Shown one piece after another: positions 14,765-20,850 of a stretch of DNA of 20,850 nt (position 1 is its first letter; every line of letters begins with the position of its first letter). The translations under genes were made by a program, and so were the position numbers. This DNA is from RGDT01 sp964630925 (GTDB taxonomy: Bacteria > Planctomycetota > Planctomycetia > Gemmatales > Gemmataceae): assembly GCA_964630925.1 (NCBI GenBank), contig CAZVZK010000167.1, positions 1 through 20,850 of the forward strand, in the 5' to 3' direction. Below the pieces are notes generated by a model. The model saw nothing but the letters and a program-made list of their open reading frames with translations. It did no database searches and was not told the DNA's origin.

Positions 14765-15832
14765 ATGCTGACCACGGATTTGTTCAAGGAACGCTGGCTC
14801 CGCAGCCGCCTGACGCCGCCGGCCGAGGTCCTCGCCCACCTCAAACGCTGGGCGTCCGTTGCCCTCCGCCCCGACAGCGGGGACGACCTCGCCGCCTGGC
14901 TCGTCTCCAAAGGCGTCCTCACGAAGTACCAGGCCGAGCTGATCCTCGAGGGCAAGACCGAGAACTTCTTCCTCGACCTCTACCGCCTCGAGGGCCGCAT
15001 CGGCAAGGGCGCCGCAGCCAAGGTGTTCCTCGCCTCCCACCCCCGCCACGGTAAGGCCGCCCTCAAGGTCCTCCCGCCCTCACGCGGCAAGGACCCCGAG
15101 CAGCTCGCCCGCTTCCAGCGCGAGGGCCGCCTCCTCACCCGCCTCAGCCACCCCGGCATCGTCCGCGGCATCGAGACGGGCCGCTGCCGCGGCCTGCACT
15201 ACCTGGCGATGGAGTACATCGACGGCGTCACCCTGGAGGCCGTCCTCCAGGAGCGCGGGACCCTGCCCCCCCGCGAGGCCGCCCGCGTGGGCCTGCTCGC
15301 CTGCCTGGCGCTGGGCTACCTGCACGGGCAGGGCCTCGTCCACCGCGACATCAAGCCCGGCAACCTGATGCTCACGCCGCCGCCGAACGCCTTCGAGAAC
15401 ACGATGGGGTGCAGCGTCAAGATCCTCGACGTGGGCCTGGGACGCGAGACCTTCGACCCCGACAGCCCCGACCCCCTCTTCGAGCTGACCGCCGACGGCT
15501 CGCTGCTCGGCACGCCGGACTACCTCTCGCCGGAGCAGGCCCGCGACCCGCGCCGCGCCGACGAGCGCTCCGACCTGTACGGCCTCGGCTGTGTCCTGTT
15601 CCACACGCTGACGGGCAAGCCGCCGTTCGCCGACGACAGCCTCGTCCGCGCGATCCTGCGGCACGCCTCGCAGCCGGCGCCGTCCTTGCACGAGGTCAAT
15701 CCATCGATCCCGGCGGAGCTGGCCGCCGTGGTCGGGATGCTGCTGGCGAAGGACCCCGCGATGCGCTTCCAGTCGGCGGAGGAGACGGGCGCCGCCCTCC
15801 AGCGCCTCCTCGGCTCGCGCAAGGGCAAGTGA
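14765..15832 (+). CDS. Ser/Thr protein kinase with a planctomycete-type N-terminal segment
   Basis: The protein has 355 residues. Residues 1-73 form a helical lead-in (LAAWLVSKGVLTKYQAELIL, then EGKTENFFLDLYRL), which in Gemmata-like kinases precedes the catalytic domain. The kinase domain starts at about 74: glycine loop GRIGKGAAAKV (77-87), lysine in AALKVL (Lys101), catalytic loop HRDIKPGN (193-200, Asp195), metal-binding loop LDVGLG (Asp222) with Val in place of the usual Phe of DFG, and GTPDYLSPEQ (249-258). All catalytic residues are kept, so it should be active. It ends soon after the kinase fold with no membrane helix or sensor domain, unlike most planctomycete kinases. Its partner phosphatase lies immediately upstream. 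Upstream ribosome site is weak, so translation may depend on the preceding gene. Confidence 0.9.
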   Translation: MLTTDLFKERWLRSRLTPPAEVLAHLKRWASVALRPDSGDDLAAWLVSKGVLTKYQAELILEGKTENFFLDLYRLEGRIGKGAAAKVFLASHPRHGKAALKVLPPSRGKDPEQLARFQREGRLLTRLSHPGIVRGIETGRCRGLHYLAMEYIDGVTLEAVLQERGTLPPREAARVGLLACLALGYLHGQGLVHRDIKPGNLMLTPPPNAFENTMGCSVKILDVGLGRETFDPDSPDPLFELTADGSLLGTPDYLSPEQARDPRRADERSDLYGLGCVLFHTLTGKPPFADDSLVRAILRHASQPAPSLHEVNPSIPAELAAVVGMLLAKDPAMRFQSAEETGAALQRLLGSRKGK

Positions 15833-15835
15833 CGG

Positions 15836-15886
15836 TCAGGCGAGCGGCGCGGCGTGAGCACGCCGTGTCTTGGTTCAGGCGAGCGG
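15836..15886. terminator. Hairpin and short direct repeat between convergent genes
   Basis: CGGCGTG (15850-15856) pairs with CACGCCG (15859-15865) around a very tight loop. It is flanked by a direct repeat, TCAGGCGAGCGG, at 15836-15847 and 15875-15886. It lies 4 bases past the stop of the kinase gene and 33 bases from the stop of the convergent small gene. It could end transcription in either direction, although no T-tract follows. Confidence 0.4.
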
Positions 15887-15918
15887 GCCCCGTCAGGGAC
15901 CCGAGTCTTCTCCAACGA

Positions 15919-16194
15919 TCAATCGAGCAGCGCCGCCCCGCCGTAGGCCCACGCCCGCAGGACGTTGACGCGCCGGTTGGCGTCGTCGATCTCGAACAGC
16001 ACCCCCACGGGCGCCGAGAACAGGATGCGGGTCTCGCCGTCGCGCGACTCCCCCTGCTCGTGCGGGTCGCGTGCCAGGGCCTTGTCGATGGCGTGGGTGG
16101 CCTTCAGGACGGCCTTGCGGAACGTGTCGCCGCCCTGCTCCCAGGCATGCTTGAGGGGCAGGGTCGCCTCGCCGGTGCGGAAGATGCTGAACAT
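15919..16194 (-). CDS. RelE/ParE-like small protein without an adjacent antitoxin
   Basis: The protein has 91 residues and starts MFSIFRTGEATL. Segments AVLKATHAIDKALARDPHEQ and GESRDGETRILFSAPVGVLF, followed by EIDDANRRVNVLRAWAY, follow the pattern of RelE/ParE toxins: helices, then a beta sheet with a basic or polar strand, a PxGVxFEID strand, and a final VxVLxxW strand. Family members cleave ribosome-bound mRNA or inhibit gyrase, but the key residues vary too much to assign either. No antitoxin-like gene sits on either side. The start at 16194 has AAGGA upstream; a longer reading from 16272 would run over the promoter and is rejected. The resemblance is moderate and activity is unproven. 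Confidence 0.6.
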   Translation of the reverse strand: MFSIFRTGEATLPLKHAWEQGGDTFRKAVLKATHAIDKALARDPHEQGESRDGETRILFSAPVGVLFEIDDANRRVNVLRAWAYGGAALLD

Positions 16195-16237
16195 GGCCGC
16201 GTTCCTTGCGGTTGGGTGCGGGGTCATCCCGCCCGGT

Positions 16238-16266
16238 ACGGTATCGCTCCGCCCACGCGGAATCAA
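16238..16266 (-). promoter_or_regulatory. Candidate promoter for the RelE/ParE-like gene
   Basis: On the minus strand TTGATT (16261-16266) and TACCGT (16238-16243) are 17 bases apart, 43 bases ahead of the ATG at 16194. The position supports the short reading of this gene. Confidence 0.45.
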
Positions 16267-16325
16267 CGGCAAACGCCCCGTCCGTGAGCTACGCTTGTGC
16301 GTCGCCGCCCCGAGGGCACCCGCGC

Positions 16326-17375
16326 ATGCTCCTGGCGTTCAACGTCTTCCTCGCGCTCGTCGGCCTCGCCCTGCTCGTCATCGGCCGCATCCGCTTCGGG
16401 CGCCGCGAATTCGGCCCGCCCATGTCGTCCCTGGCCGCCGTCATACTCCTCGCCCCCCTGCCCCTGTCCATCTGGGCCTACACCACGGCCCGCGCCGCCG
16501 AGTTCATGGCCCGCACGCGCCCCAACGTCCCGCCCCCGGCCGACTACACCTGGGTGCCGCTCGTCGTCACCCTCGTCTGCCTCGCCCTGGCCGGCCTCGT
16601 CATCGCCCTCGGCTTCATCACCGGAAAGGACGAGGACCTGCCTTCGGCTGATGCCCCCGTGGCCCCGTCGGACCTCCTGCAGAAGGCCCCGCGTGCCGCC
16701 AGCACCGCCTTCCGCGCCTCCGCGTCCGCCGCCTGGAACACCAACTTCCCCGACGAGCGCCCGCCCCAGGAGACCGCCCCCGCCCCGCGCCACGTCCAGC
16801 GCGTCAAGGCGGCCGGCGACGCCCTGCCCGAGGAGGTCGAGGCGCTCGGCACGGCGGAGAAGCTCTACCGCCACAAGGGCCTCTTACGCTGGCTGGGCGT
16901 CGGCGTCCCGGCCTACGTCGTGTACCCCGGCGCCCTGGTCATCGCCCAGGGCGACGATTACGCCGTCGTCCCGTGGTCCCTCGCCGAGTCGTTCGACGGC
17001 GCCACCCTGAAGGCCGGCGGTGAGGACTTCCCCATCTCATCCTGGGTCAACGACGCCGAGCGTCTCCGCCGCACCGTCCGCGAGCGCCTGGCCGTCCACC
17101 TCGCCCCCAGGCACGTCGATGAGGTGCGCGAGGGCGGACGGGCCACCTTCGGGCCGATGGCGGTGGACGGCAACGGCATCCTCTACCGCGGCAAGCGCGC
17201 CGACTGGGCCAGCGTGGTCGGCCTGGACGTGCGAGGCAACAGGCTCCTCATCCAGGTGCGTGGCCTGATGATGCCGTGGGAGGTCCACCTCGACGCGGTG
17301 CCGAACGCCCACGTCTTCCTGGAGGTGGTGCGCGAGCTGTGCCCGCGCCGCCTGCTGGAGCCGGCGCGCGGCTGA
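16326..17375 (+). CDS. Three-helix membrane protein with a C-terminal cytoplasmic-type domain
   Basis: The protein has 349 residues. Three hydrophobic helices lie at about 2-20 (LLAFNVFLALVGLALLVIG), 33-54 and 76-98. A Pro/Ala/Ser-rich linker (about 105-185) leads to a soluble domain of about 160 residues: LYRHKGLLRWLGVGVPAYVV, YPGALVIAQGDDYAVVPW, then an all-beta/alpha pattern ending MPWEVHLDAVPNAHVFLEVV. The strand pattern with a VVPW turn is reminiscent of PH-like domains, or of DUF6585-type proteins, in planctomycetes; this is a pattern impression. I cannot assign a function. The start at 16326 has GAGGG upstream; a longer in-frame reading from 16206 adds a non-conserved-looking basic leader. 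It converges on the WD40 gene with only 3 bases between the two stop codons. Confidence 0.72.
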   Translation: MLLAFNVFLALVGLALLVIGRIRFGRREFGPPMSSLAAVILLAPLPLSIWAYTTARAAEFMARTRPNVPPPADYTWVPLVVTLVCLALAGLVIALGFITGKDEDLPSADAPVAPSDLLQKAPRAASTAFRASASAAWNTNFPDERPPQETAPAPRHVQRVKAAGDALPEEVEALGTAEKLYRHKGLLRWLGVGVPAYVVYPGALVIAQGDDYAVVPWSLAESFDGATLKAGGEDFPISSWVNDAERLRRTVRERLAVHLAPRHVDEVREGGRATFGPMAVDGNGILYRGKRADWASVVGLDVRGNRLLIQVRGLMMPWEVHLDAVPNAHVFLEVVRELCPRRLLEPARG

Positions 17376-17378
17376 GCG

Positions 17379-18323
17379 TCACCGCCCCGCCGCCGCGCCC
17401 CACACCCGGACGGCCTTGTCGGTGACGACGATGAGCCGTTCGCCGTCGGGGCTGAACGCGACGTGGCCGACCCCGCCCTGGCTGATGGCCCGCAGCTCCC
17501 GGCGAGCCCGCACGCCCCAGACCTTGATGGTCCGGTCGTCGCTGCCGCTGGCCAGACGGCCCCCGTCGGGGCTGAAGGCCACCGCCTTCACCCAGAAGGC
17601 GTGCCCCTCCAGCGTGGCGAGGGCCTTGCCGTTGTTGGCGTCCCACAGCCTCACGGTCTTGTCGAAGCTGGCGCTCGCGAACAGGGCGCCGTCGGGGCTG
17701 AACGCCACATCGGTGACCCACTCTTCATGCCCCCGGGCCCGGAGAAGCTCCTTCCCCGTCCTCACGTCCAGCATCCGGAGCAACCTGTCCTGCCCGCCGA
17801 CGAGGAGACGCTTGCCGTCCGGGCTGAATGCCAGCGCGAGGGCGATGCCGGGGCTCTTGTCTTCGAGCGGCGGCTTCCCCGTTCCCAGGTCCCAGACACG
17901 CACGGCCTTGCCGGCGTCGGCGCTGGCGAGGAGTTTCCCGTCCACGCTGAAGGCGACGCGGGTGATCTCCTTCCCATGTCCCTTCAGCGCCCGCACCTCC
18001 TTGCCGGCCCGCGCGTCCCACACCTTCACCACCCCGTCCGTGTCGCCGCTGGCCAGGCGCCCGTCGTCCGGGCTGAACGCCAGGACGCAGATCGCGCGAT
18101 CGTGCCCCTCCAGCGTGTGTTTGACGCGAGCAGCCCCCGCGTCCCACACACGCACCGTCGCCGCATCGCTCCCCGCCGCGACGAGTTTGCCGTCCCGGCT
18201 GGCCGCGATGCAGCGGAAGTTGTCCGTGTCGCCGACGAGGATGTGTTCCAACAGGGGCCCCGCCGGCCTCGGCGGCACCGGCCCCGCCGCGAGGCACAGG
18301 CCCATCAGAACCCCGCCCATCAT
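17379..18323 (-). CDS. Secreted seven-repeat WD40 protein
   Basis: The protein has 314 residues from the ATG at 18323. A signal peptide (MMGGVLMGLCLAAGP) is followed by seven WD40 repeats, enough for one closed seven-bladed propeller. Their endings are VRVWDAG, VKVWDAR, VRVWDLG, LRMLDVR, VRLWDAN, IKVWGVR and VRVWGAA; most also carry GH and AFSPDG words. It probably acts as an extracytoplasmic scaffold. The ribosome site GAGGTGG overlaps the stop codon of the DUF1501 gene, so translation of the two is probably coupled. A longer reading from 18371 would overlap that gene and put basic residues before the signal peptide, and is rejected. Planctomycetes often place WD40 proteins beside DUF1501 or cytochrome-like genes. 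No partner is known from the sequence. Confidence 0.88.
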   Translation of the reverse strand: MMGGVLMGLCLAAGPVPPRPAGPLLEHILVGDTDNFRCIAASRDGKLVAAGSDAATVRVWDAGAARVKHTLEGHDRAICVLAFSPDDGRLASGDTDGVVKVWDARAGKEVRALKGHGKEITRVAFSVDGKLLASADAGKAVRVWDLGTGKPPLEDKSPGIALALAFSPDGKRLLVGGQDRLLRMLDVRTGKELLRARGHEEWVTDVAFSPDGALFASASFDKTVRLWDANNGKALATLEGHAFWVKAVAFSPDGGRLASGSDDRTIKVWGVRARRELRAISQGGVGHVAFSPDGERLIVVTDKAVRVWGAAAGR

Positions 18324-18333
18324 CGCCGCCACC

Positions 18334-19669
18334 TCAGAACAGCGCCTCGACGGGGCGGCCCGCGCCGGCACGCAGCGTGAACCCGTCCTGGCTGATCGGC
18401 GTCGCAGGGTCGATCTCCAGCGCGTGCAGCAGCGTCGCCGTGAAGTCCTCCGGAGTCACCGGGTTGTCCTTCACGTACGCCGCCTGCGAGTCCGACGCGC
18501 CGTACACCGCCCCGCCACGCACCCCGCCGCCCGCCAGCATCGCCGAGTAGCAATTCGGCCAGTGGTCGCGCCCGATGGCCGAGCCGCCCTTGCTGATCCT
18601 TGGCGTCCTGCCGAACTCGCCCACCAGCACGACGAGCGTGTCGTCCAGCATCCCGCGGACGTGCAGGTCGTCCAGCAGCGCCGACACCGCCTGGTCGCAG
18701 CACGGCAACGCCCACCCCAGCCCGTTCCACCCCTTGCCGAAGATGTCGATGCCGGCGTTGCCGTGCATGTCCCACGTCTCGACGCTCAGGAACTTGTCAC
18801 CCGGCGCCAGACCGCACCACCCGACCACGCTGACCAGCCGCACCCACGCCTCGATCAGCCGCCGTGCCATCAACAGGTTCTGCCCCAGCGGGTGCATCCC
18901 ATAGCGCTCGCGCGTCTTGGCCGGCTCGCGCGTCACGTCGAACGCCTGCCGCGTCCCGGCCCCCGAGAGCAGATCCGCCGCCCGCTCGCGGTGCCGCGAC
19001 AGCGTGCCGCCCTCGCCCTCCATCCGGCCCAGAAGCCCCAGACGCTCGCGCACCCTGTCCGGCGTCAGCCCCGGCGCAGGGTCGAAGGCGCTTACGCGGA
19101 ACCCTGGGTCGGCGGGGTGGTCGTCGTGCCGGTTGCCGATCAGCAGCGGCGCGTGCGCCGCCCCGAGCGACCCGCCGGTGAGGTACGCCGGCTCCGGCGG
19201 CATCGCGCCGCCGCCGAACTTCTGGAGCCACACGTGCGTCGGCACGCCCGCCGCCGTCGGCCTCAGCTTGGAGACGATGGCCCCGAACGACGGCGCCGTG
19301 GCCGGGGGCGGGCTCGACCGCCCGGCGAGGAGCATGCGGTTGGCGACGTCGTGCACGGGGACGCGGTGCGTCATCGAGCGGATGACGGCGTACCGGCCCG
19401 CCTGCCGTGCGAGCCGGGGCATCAATTCACCGACGCGGAAGCCGGGGACGGGGGTCTGGATGGGCTTGTACGGCCCGCGGATGGCGGAGGCCGTCGGGCT
19501 TGGGGTCCCAGGAGTCGAGCTGGCTGAGGCCGCCGTACTGGAAGATGAAGATGCAGGAGCGCCGCCGGGCCGCCCGGCCCGGTGGGGCCGGGGACGCCAG
19601 CAGTTGCGGCAAGCCGATGCCCAGCAGAGGCAGCGCGCCGGCGGTGAGGATGTCGCGCCTGGTGAGCAT
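18334..19669 (-). CDS. DUF1501 family protein with Tat leader, interrupted by an apparent frameshift
   Basis: DUF1501 proteins are exported planctomycete proteins related in fold to the alkaline phosphatase/sulfatase group; their reaction is not established. The beginning is MLTRRDILTAGALPLLGIG, a twin-arginine signal, from ATG 19669, continuing FQYGGLSQLDSWDPKPDG. The rest, IRGPYKPIQTPVPGFRVGEL and onward, lies in a different frame and runs to the stop at 18334 with family landmarks SMTHRVPVHD, ETWDMHGN, VGEFGRTPRISK and GRDHWPNCYS. The switch falls at about 19478-19500. Restoring the usual PD-x4-IRG spacing would need two extra bases, or one fewer with a shorter loop. An uninterrupted reading of the second frame upstream to 19695 gives a Ser/Pro-rich N-terminus unlike the family. 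It is the first gene of a pair with the WD40 gene. Confidence 0.85.
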
Positions 19670-19676
19670 CGGACGG

Positions 19677-19711
19677 CCCTCGGTGTGGGAGGCATTGTAT
19701 CACACCGAGGG
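19677..19711 (-). promoter_or_regulatory. Perfect 11-bp inverted repeat covering the DUF1501 ribosome site and a -10-like box
   Basis: CCCTCGGTGTG (19677-19687) and CACACCGAGGG (19701-19711) are exact complements around a 13-base loop. On the minus strand the loop holds ATACAAT, a good -10 box, and the last arm holds GAGGG, the ribosome site 7 bases before the ATG at 19669. The structure starts 14 bases past the tsf stop. It may act as an operator, as a terminator for tsf, or as a ribosome-site-masking hairpin on read-through RNA. Confidence 0.75.
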
Positions 19712-19725
19712 ACGCCGTGGGACGT

Positions 19726-20562
19726 TCAGCTCAGCACCTCGCCCACCTTGTAGCGGACGTAGTCCTTGAGCTTCACGCCCGTCGCCTCCAGCACCTGCGC
19801 GATGGTCTTCGTCTCGTCCTTCACGAACTTCTGCTCGTTCAGCACGATCGACTCGAACCACGTCCGCAGCTTGCCCTCCGCGATCTTGGTGATGATGTCC
19901 GCCGGCTTGTTCTTGCCCTGGTCCTCCGCCTGGCTCCGCGCGAACGCCATCTCCTTGTCGATGCGGTCCTGCGGCACCTGCTCGCGCAGCGCCGCCAGCG
20001 ACGGCGTCGCCGCCGCGTGCATGCACACGTCCTTCAGCACCTGCGCGTCCTTCGGCGTGCCCTCCACCGCGATCAGCACGCCCACCGTCCCGTCGTGGTG
20101 GATGTAGTGAGCCAGCGTCCCCGTCAGCCGCGCCATCCGCTGCGCCTTGACGTTCTCGCGCATCAGGCCGACCAGCTCGCTGATCCGGTCCGCCACCGTC
20201 TTCTTCGCGTCGCCCACGAAGGGCTGCGCGAGCAGCTCCTCCGAAGACTTCGCCCCCGTGCTCGCGACCTGCCTCGCCAGGTCGGTCGCCAGGGACACGA
20301 AGTGCTCATTCTTCGCCACCGGCGCCGACTCGCAGCGCAGCTCGATGATCCCCCCCTTGTCGCCCTCGATGAAGATGCCGATACGGCCCTCGGTCGTCTC
20401 CCTCTCCCCGAGCTTGACGGTGACCGCCTTGTTCTCTGAGCGGAGGATCTCGACGGCCTTCTCCATGTCGCCGCCGGCCCTGGTCAGGGCGTCCTTGCAC
20501 TTCATCATCTGCATGCCCGTCCGGTCACGCAACTTCATCACATCGCTGGCGCTGATCGACAT
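19726..20562 (-). CDS. tsf: Elongation factor Ts
   Basis: The protein has 278 residues. EF-Ts releases GDP from EF-Tu during translation in the cytoplasm. The N-terminal UBA-like helix region is clear: VMKLRDRTGMQMMKCKDAL (8-26), then GDMEKAVEILR. The core domain follows, with YIHHDGTVGVLIAVEG (153-168) in the family pattern, and a final segment KTIAQVLEATGVKLKDYVRY. The usual TDFVA motif, where E. coli Asp80 and Phe81 contact EF-Tu, is here SAPVA (79-83) within RCESAPVAKNEHF. I recall the same change in other planctomycetes. The start at 20562 has GAGG upstream; the open frame to 20814 is only an overlap with the upstream gene. Position next to the rpsB-like end matches the conserved rpsB-tsf order. 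Confidence 0.96.
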   Translation of the reverse strand: MSISASDVMKLRDRTGMQMMKCKDALTRAGGDMEKAVEILRSENKAVTVKLGERETTEGRIGIFIEGDKGGIIELRCESAPVAKNEHFVSLATDLARQVASTGAKSSEELLAQPFVGDAKKTVADRISELVGLMRENVKAQRMARLTGTLAHYIHHDGTVGVLIAVEGTPKDAQVLKDVCMHAAATPSLAALREQVPQDRIDKEMAFARSQAEDQGKNKPADIITKIAEGKLRTWFESIVLNEQKFVKDETKTIAQVLEATGVKLKDYVRYKVGEVLS

Positions 20563-20600
20563 GGGTAATGCCTCGTTCTTGGGAGCAATGGGGGAACGAC

Positions 20601-20627
20601 GGCGGCCCGGCGCGGGGCCGGGCCGCC
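20601..20627 (-). terminator. Strong GC hairpin between the rpsB-like gene and tsf
   Basis: GGCGGCCCGGC (20601-20611) and GCCGGGCCGCC (20617-20627) form a perfect 11-bp stem with a 5-base loop, in the 97-base gap between the two genes. No U-tract follows on the minus strand, so partial termination, RNA stabilisation or a processing site are all possible. It could set the ratio of S2 to EF-Ts. Confidence 0.6.
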
Positions 20628-20659
20628 TGGTGTCAGGATAGCGGAAAGCCCGGCGTGGT

Positions 20660-20850
20660 TCAGCCCTCGACCGGGCCGGCCGGGGCCTGCTCGGCCGGGG
20701 CCGGGGCCGCCGCCGCCGCCGCTGCGGGCTGCGCCGCCGGTGCCGGCTCGCGCCCGCCGCGGTCACCGCCACGGTCCCCGCCGCGTCCGTCGCCACGGCC
20801 ACGCCCGTCGCCACGGCCGTCGCCGCGCCCGCGGCCGTCGCCGCGCCCGC
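20660..20850 (-). CDS. rpsB: Ribosomal protein S2, low-complexity C-terminal tail (partial)
   Basis: Only the last 63 codons are in the window; the gene continues past the right edge. The tail reads as repeated Gly-Arg-Gly-Asp units (GRGDGRGRGDGRGDGRGR and so on), then REPAPAAQP, an alanine run and a Pro/Ala/Glu end, PAGPVEG, before TGA at 20660. The identification as S2 is by gene order only (rpsB directly upstream of tsf in most bacteria) and because planctomycete S2 proteins commonly have long Ala/Pro-rich tails. No S2 core is visible here. The RG-rich part resembles RNA-binding RGG boxes. The DNA under it is a degenerate 6-9-base repeat prone to slippage. Confidence 0.7.
   Translation of the reverse strand, partial: GRGDGRGRGDGRGDGRGRGDGRGGDRGGDRGGREPAPAAQPAAAAAAAPAPAEQAPAGPVEG

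Noticed and set aside
17416..19527. A 703-codon open frame on the plus strand
   Set aside because: It is the complement of the WD40 and DUF1501 genes, whose family motifs are unambiguous on the minus strand.
19427..19669. An independent 80-residue Tat-leader gene
   Set aside because: Its sequence is the normal beginning of the DUF1501 protein, so it is better explained as the first part of a frameshifted gene.
1..20850. tRNA, rRNA, CRISPR array, transposase or integrase
   Set aside because: No cloverleaf with a T-loop, no regular direct-repeat spacing and no recombinase motif was recognised on either strand by eye.

Overview
The window is GC-rich (roughly 70%) and densely coded, and it most resembles a planctomycete chromosome, probably of the Gemmataceae type. 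The evidence is the set of families present: a DUF1501 protein with a twin-arginine leader, a secreted seven-repeat WD40 protein, a membrane-anchored HEAT/CXXCH/propeller protein, a Ser/Thr kinase with the Gemmata-style pre-kinase segment beside a PP2C phosphatase, a BNR propeller carrying PDZ domains, and an EF-Ts with SAPV in place of the usual TDFV motif. No rRNA, tRNA, CRISPR array, insertion sequence or prophage was seen.

Layout. Positions 1-600 (minus strand) hold a short HNH nuclease-like gene that looks cut short and a small hypothetical gene broken by a 1-base frameshift. Positions 906-2336 (minus) encode a secreted transglutaminase-like protein, divergent from an unrecognised 205-residue protein (2555-3172, plus). 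Positions 3173-3862 are non-coding and are dominated by an imperfect inverted repeat of nearly 400 bp. Positions 3863-7282 (minus) encode the BNR/PDZ protein. A 54-residue lysine-rich protein (7503-7667, plus) has one of the best sigma70-like promoters in the window. Positions 7673-7868 are a second large inverted repeat between convergent genes. Positions 7868-11701 (minus) are a two-gene operon in which both proteins carry a single CXXCH motif.

Positions 11873-13650 (plus) encode a zinc/manganese-type ABC transporter binding lipoprotein and ATPase with a GTGA overlap; the permease is not in the window. Positions 13804-15832 (plus) encode a zinc-ribbon PP2C phosphatase followed by a Ser/Thr kinase, likely an opposing signalling pair. 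An orphan RelE/ParE-like small protein (15919-16194, minus) and a three-helix membrane protein (16326-17375, plus) follow. Positions 17379-19669 (minus) are a coupled pair, a frameshifted DUF1501 gene then WD40. The right end is the conserved rpsB-tsf locus on the minus strand, with only the low-complexity Arg/Gly/Asp tail of the presumed S2 protein in view.

The least-explained material is the two large inverted repeats and their partial copy near 812-866, the CXXCH operon, and the hairpin that overlaps the ribosome binding site of the DUF1501 gene. Two clear frameshifts in 21 kb are either real gene decay or residual sequencing indels and should be resolved first.
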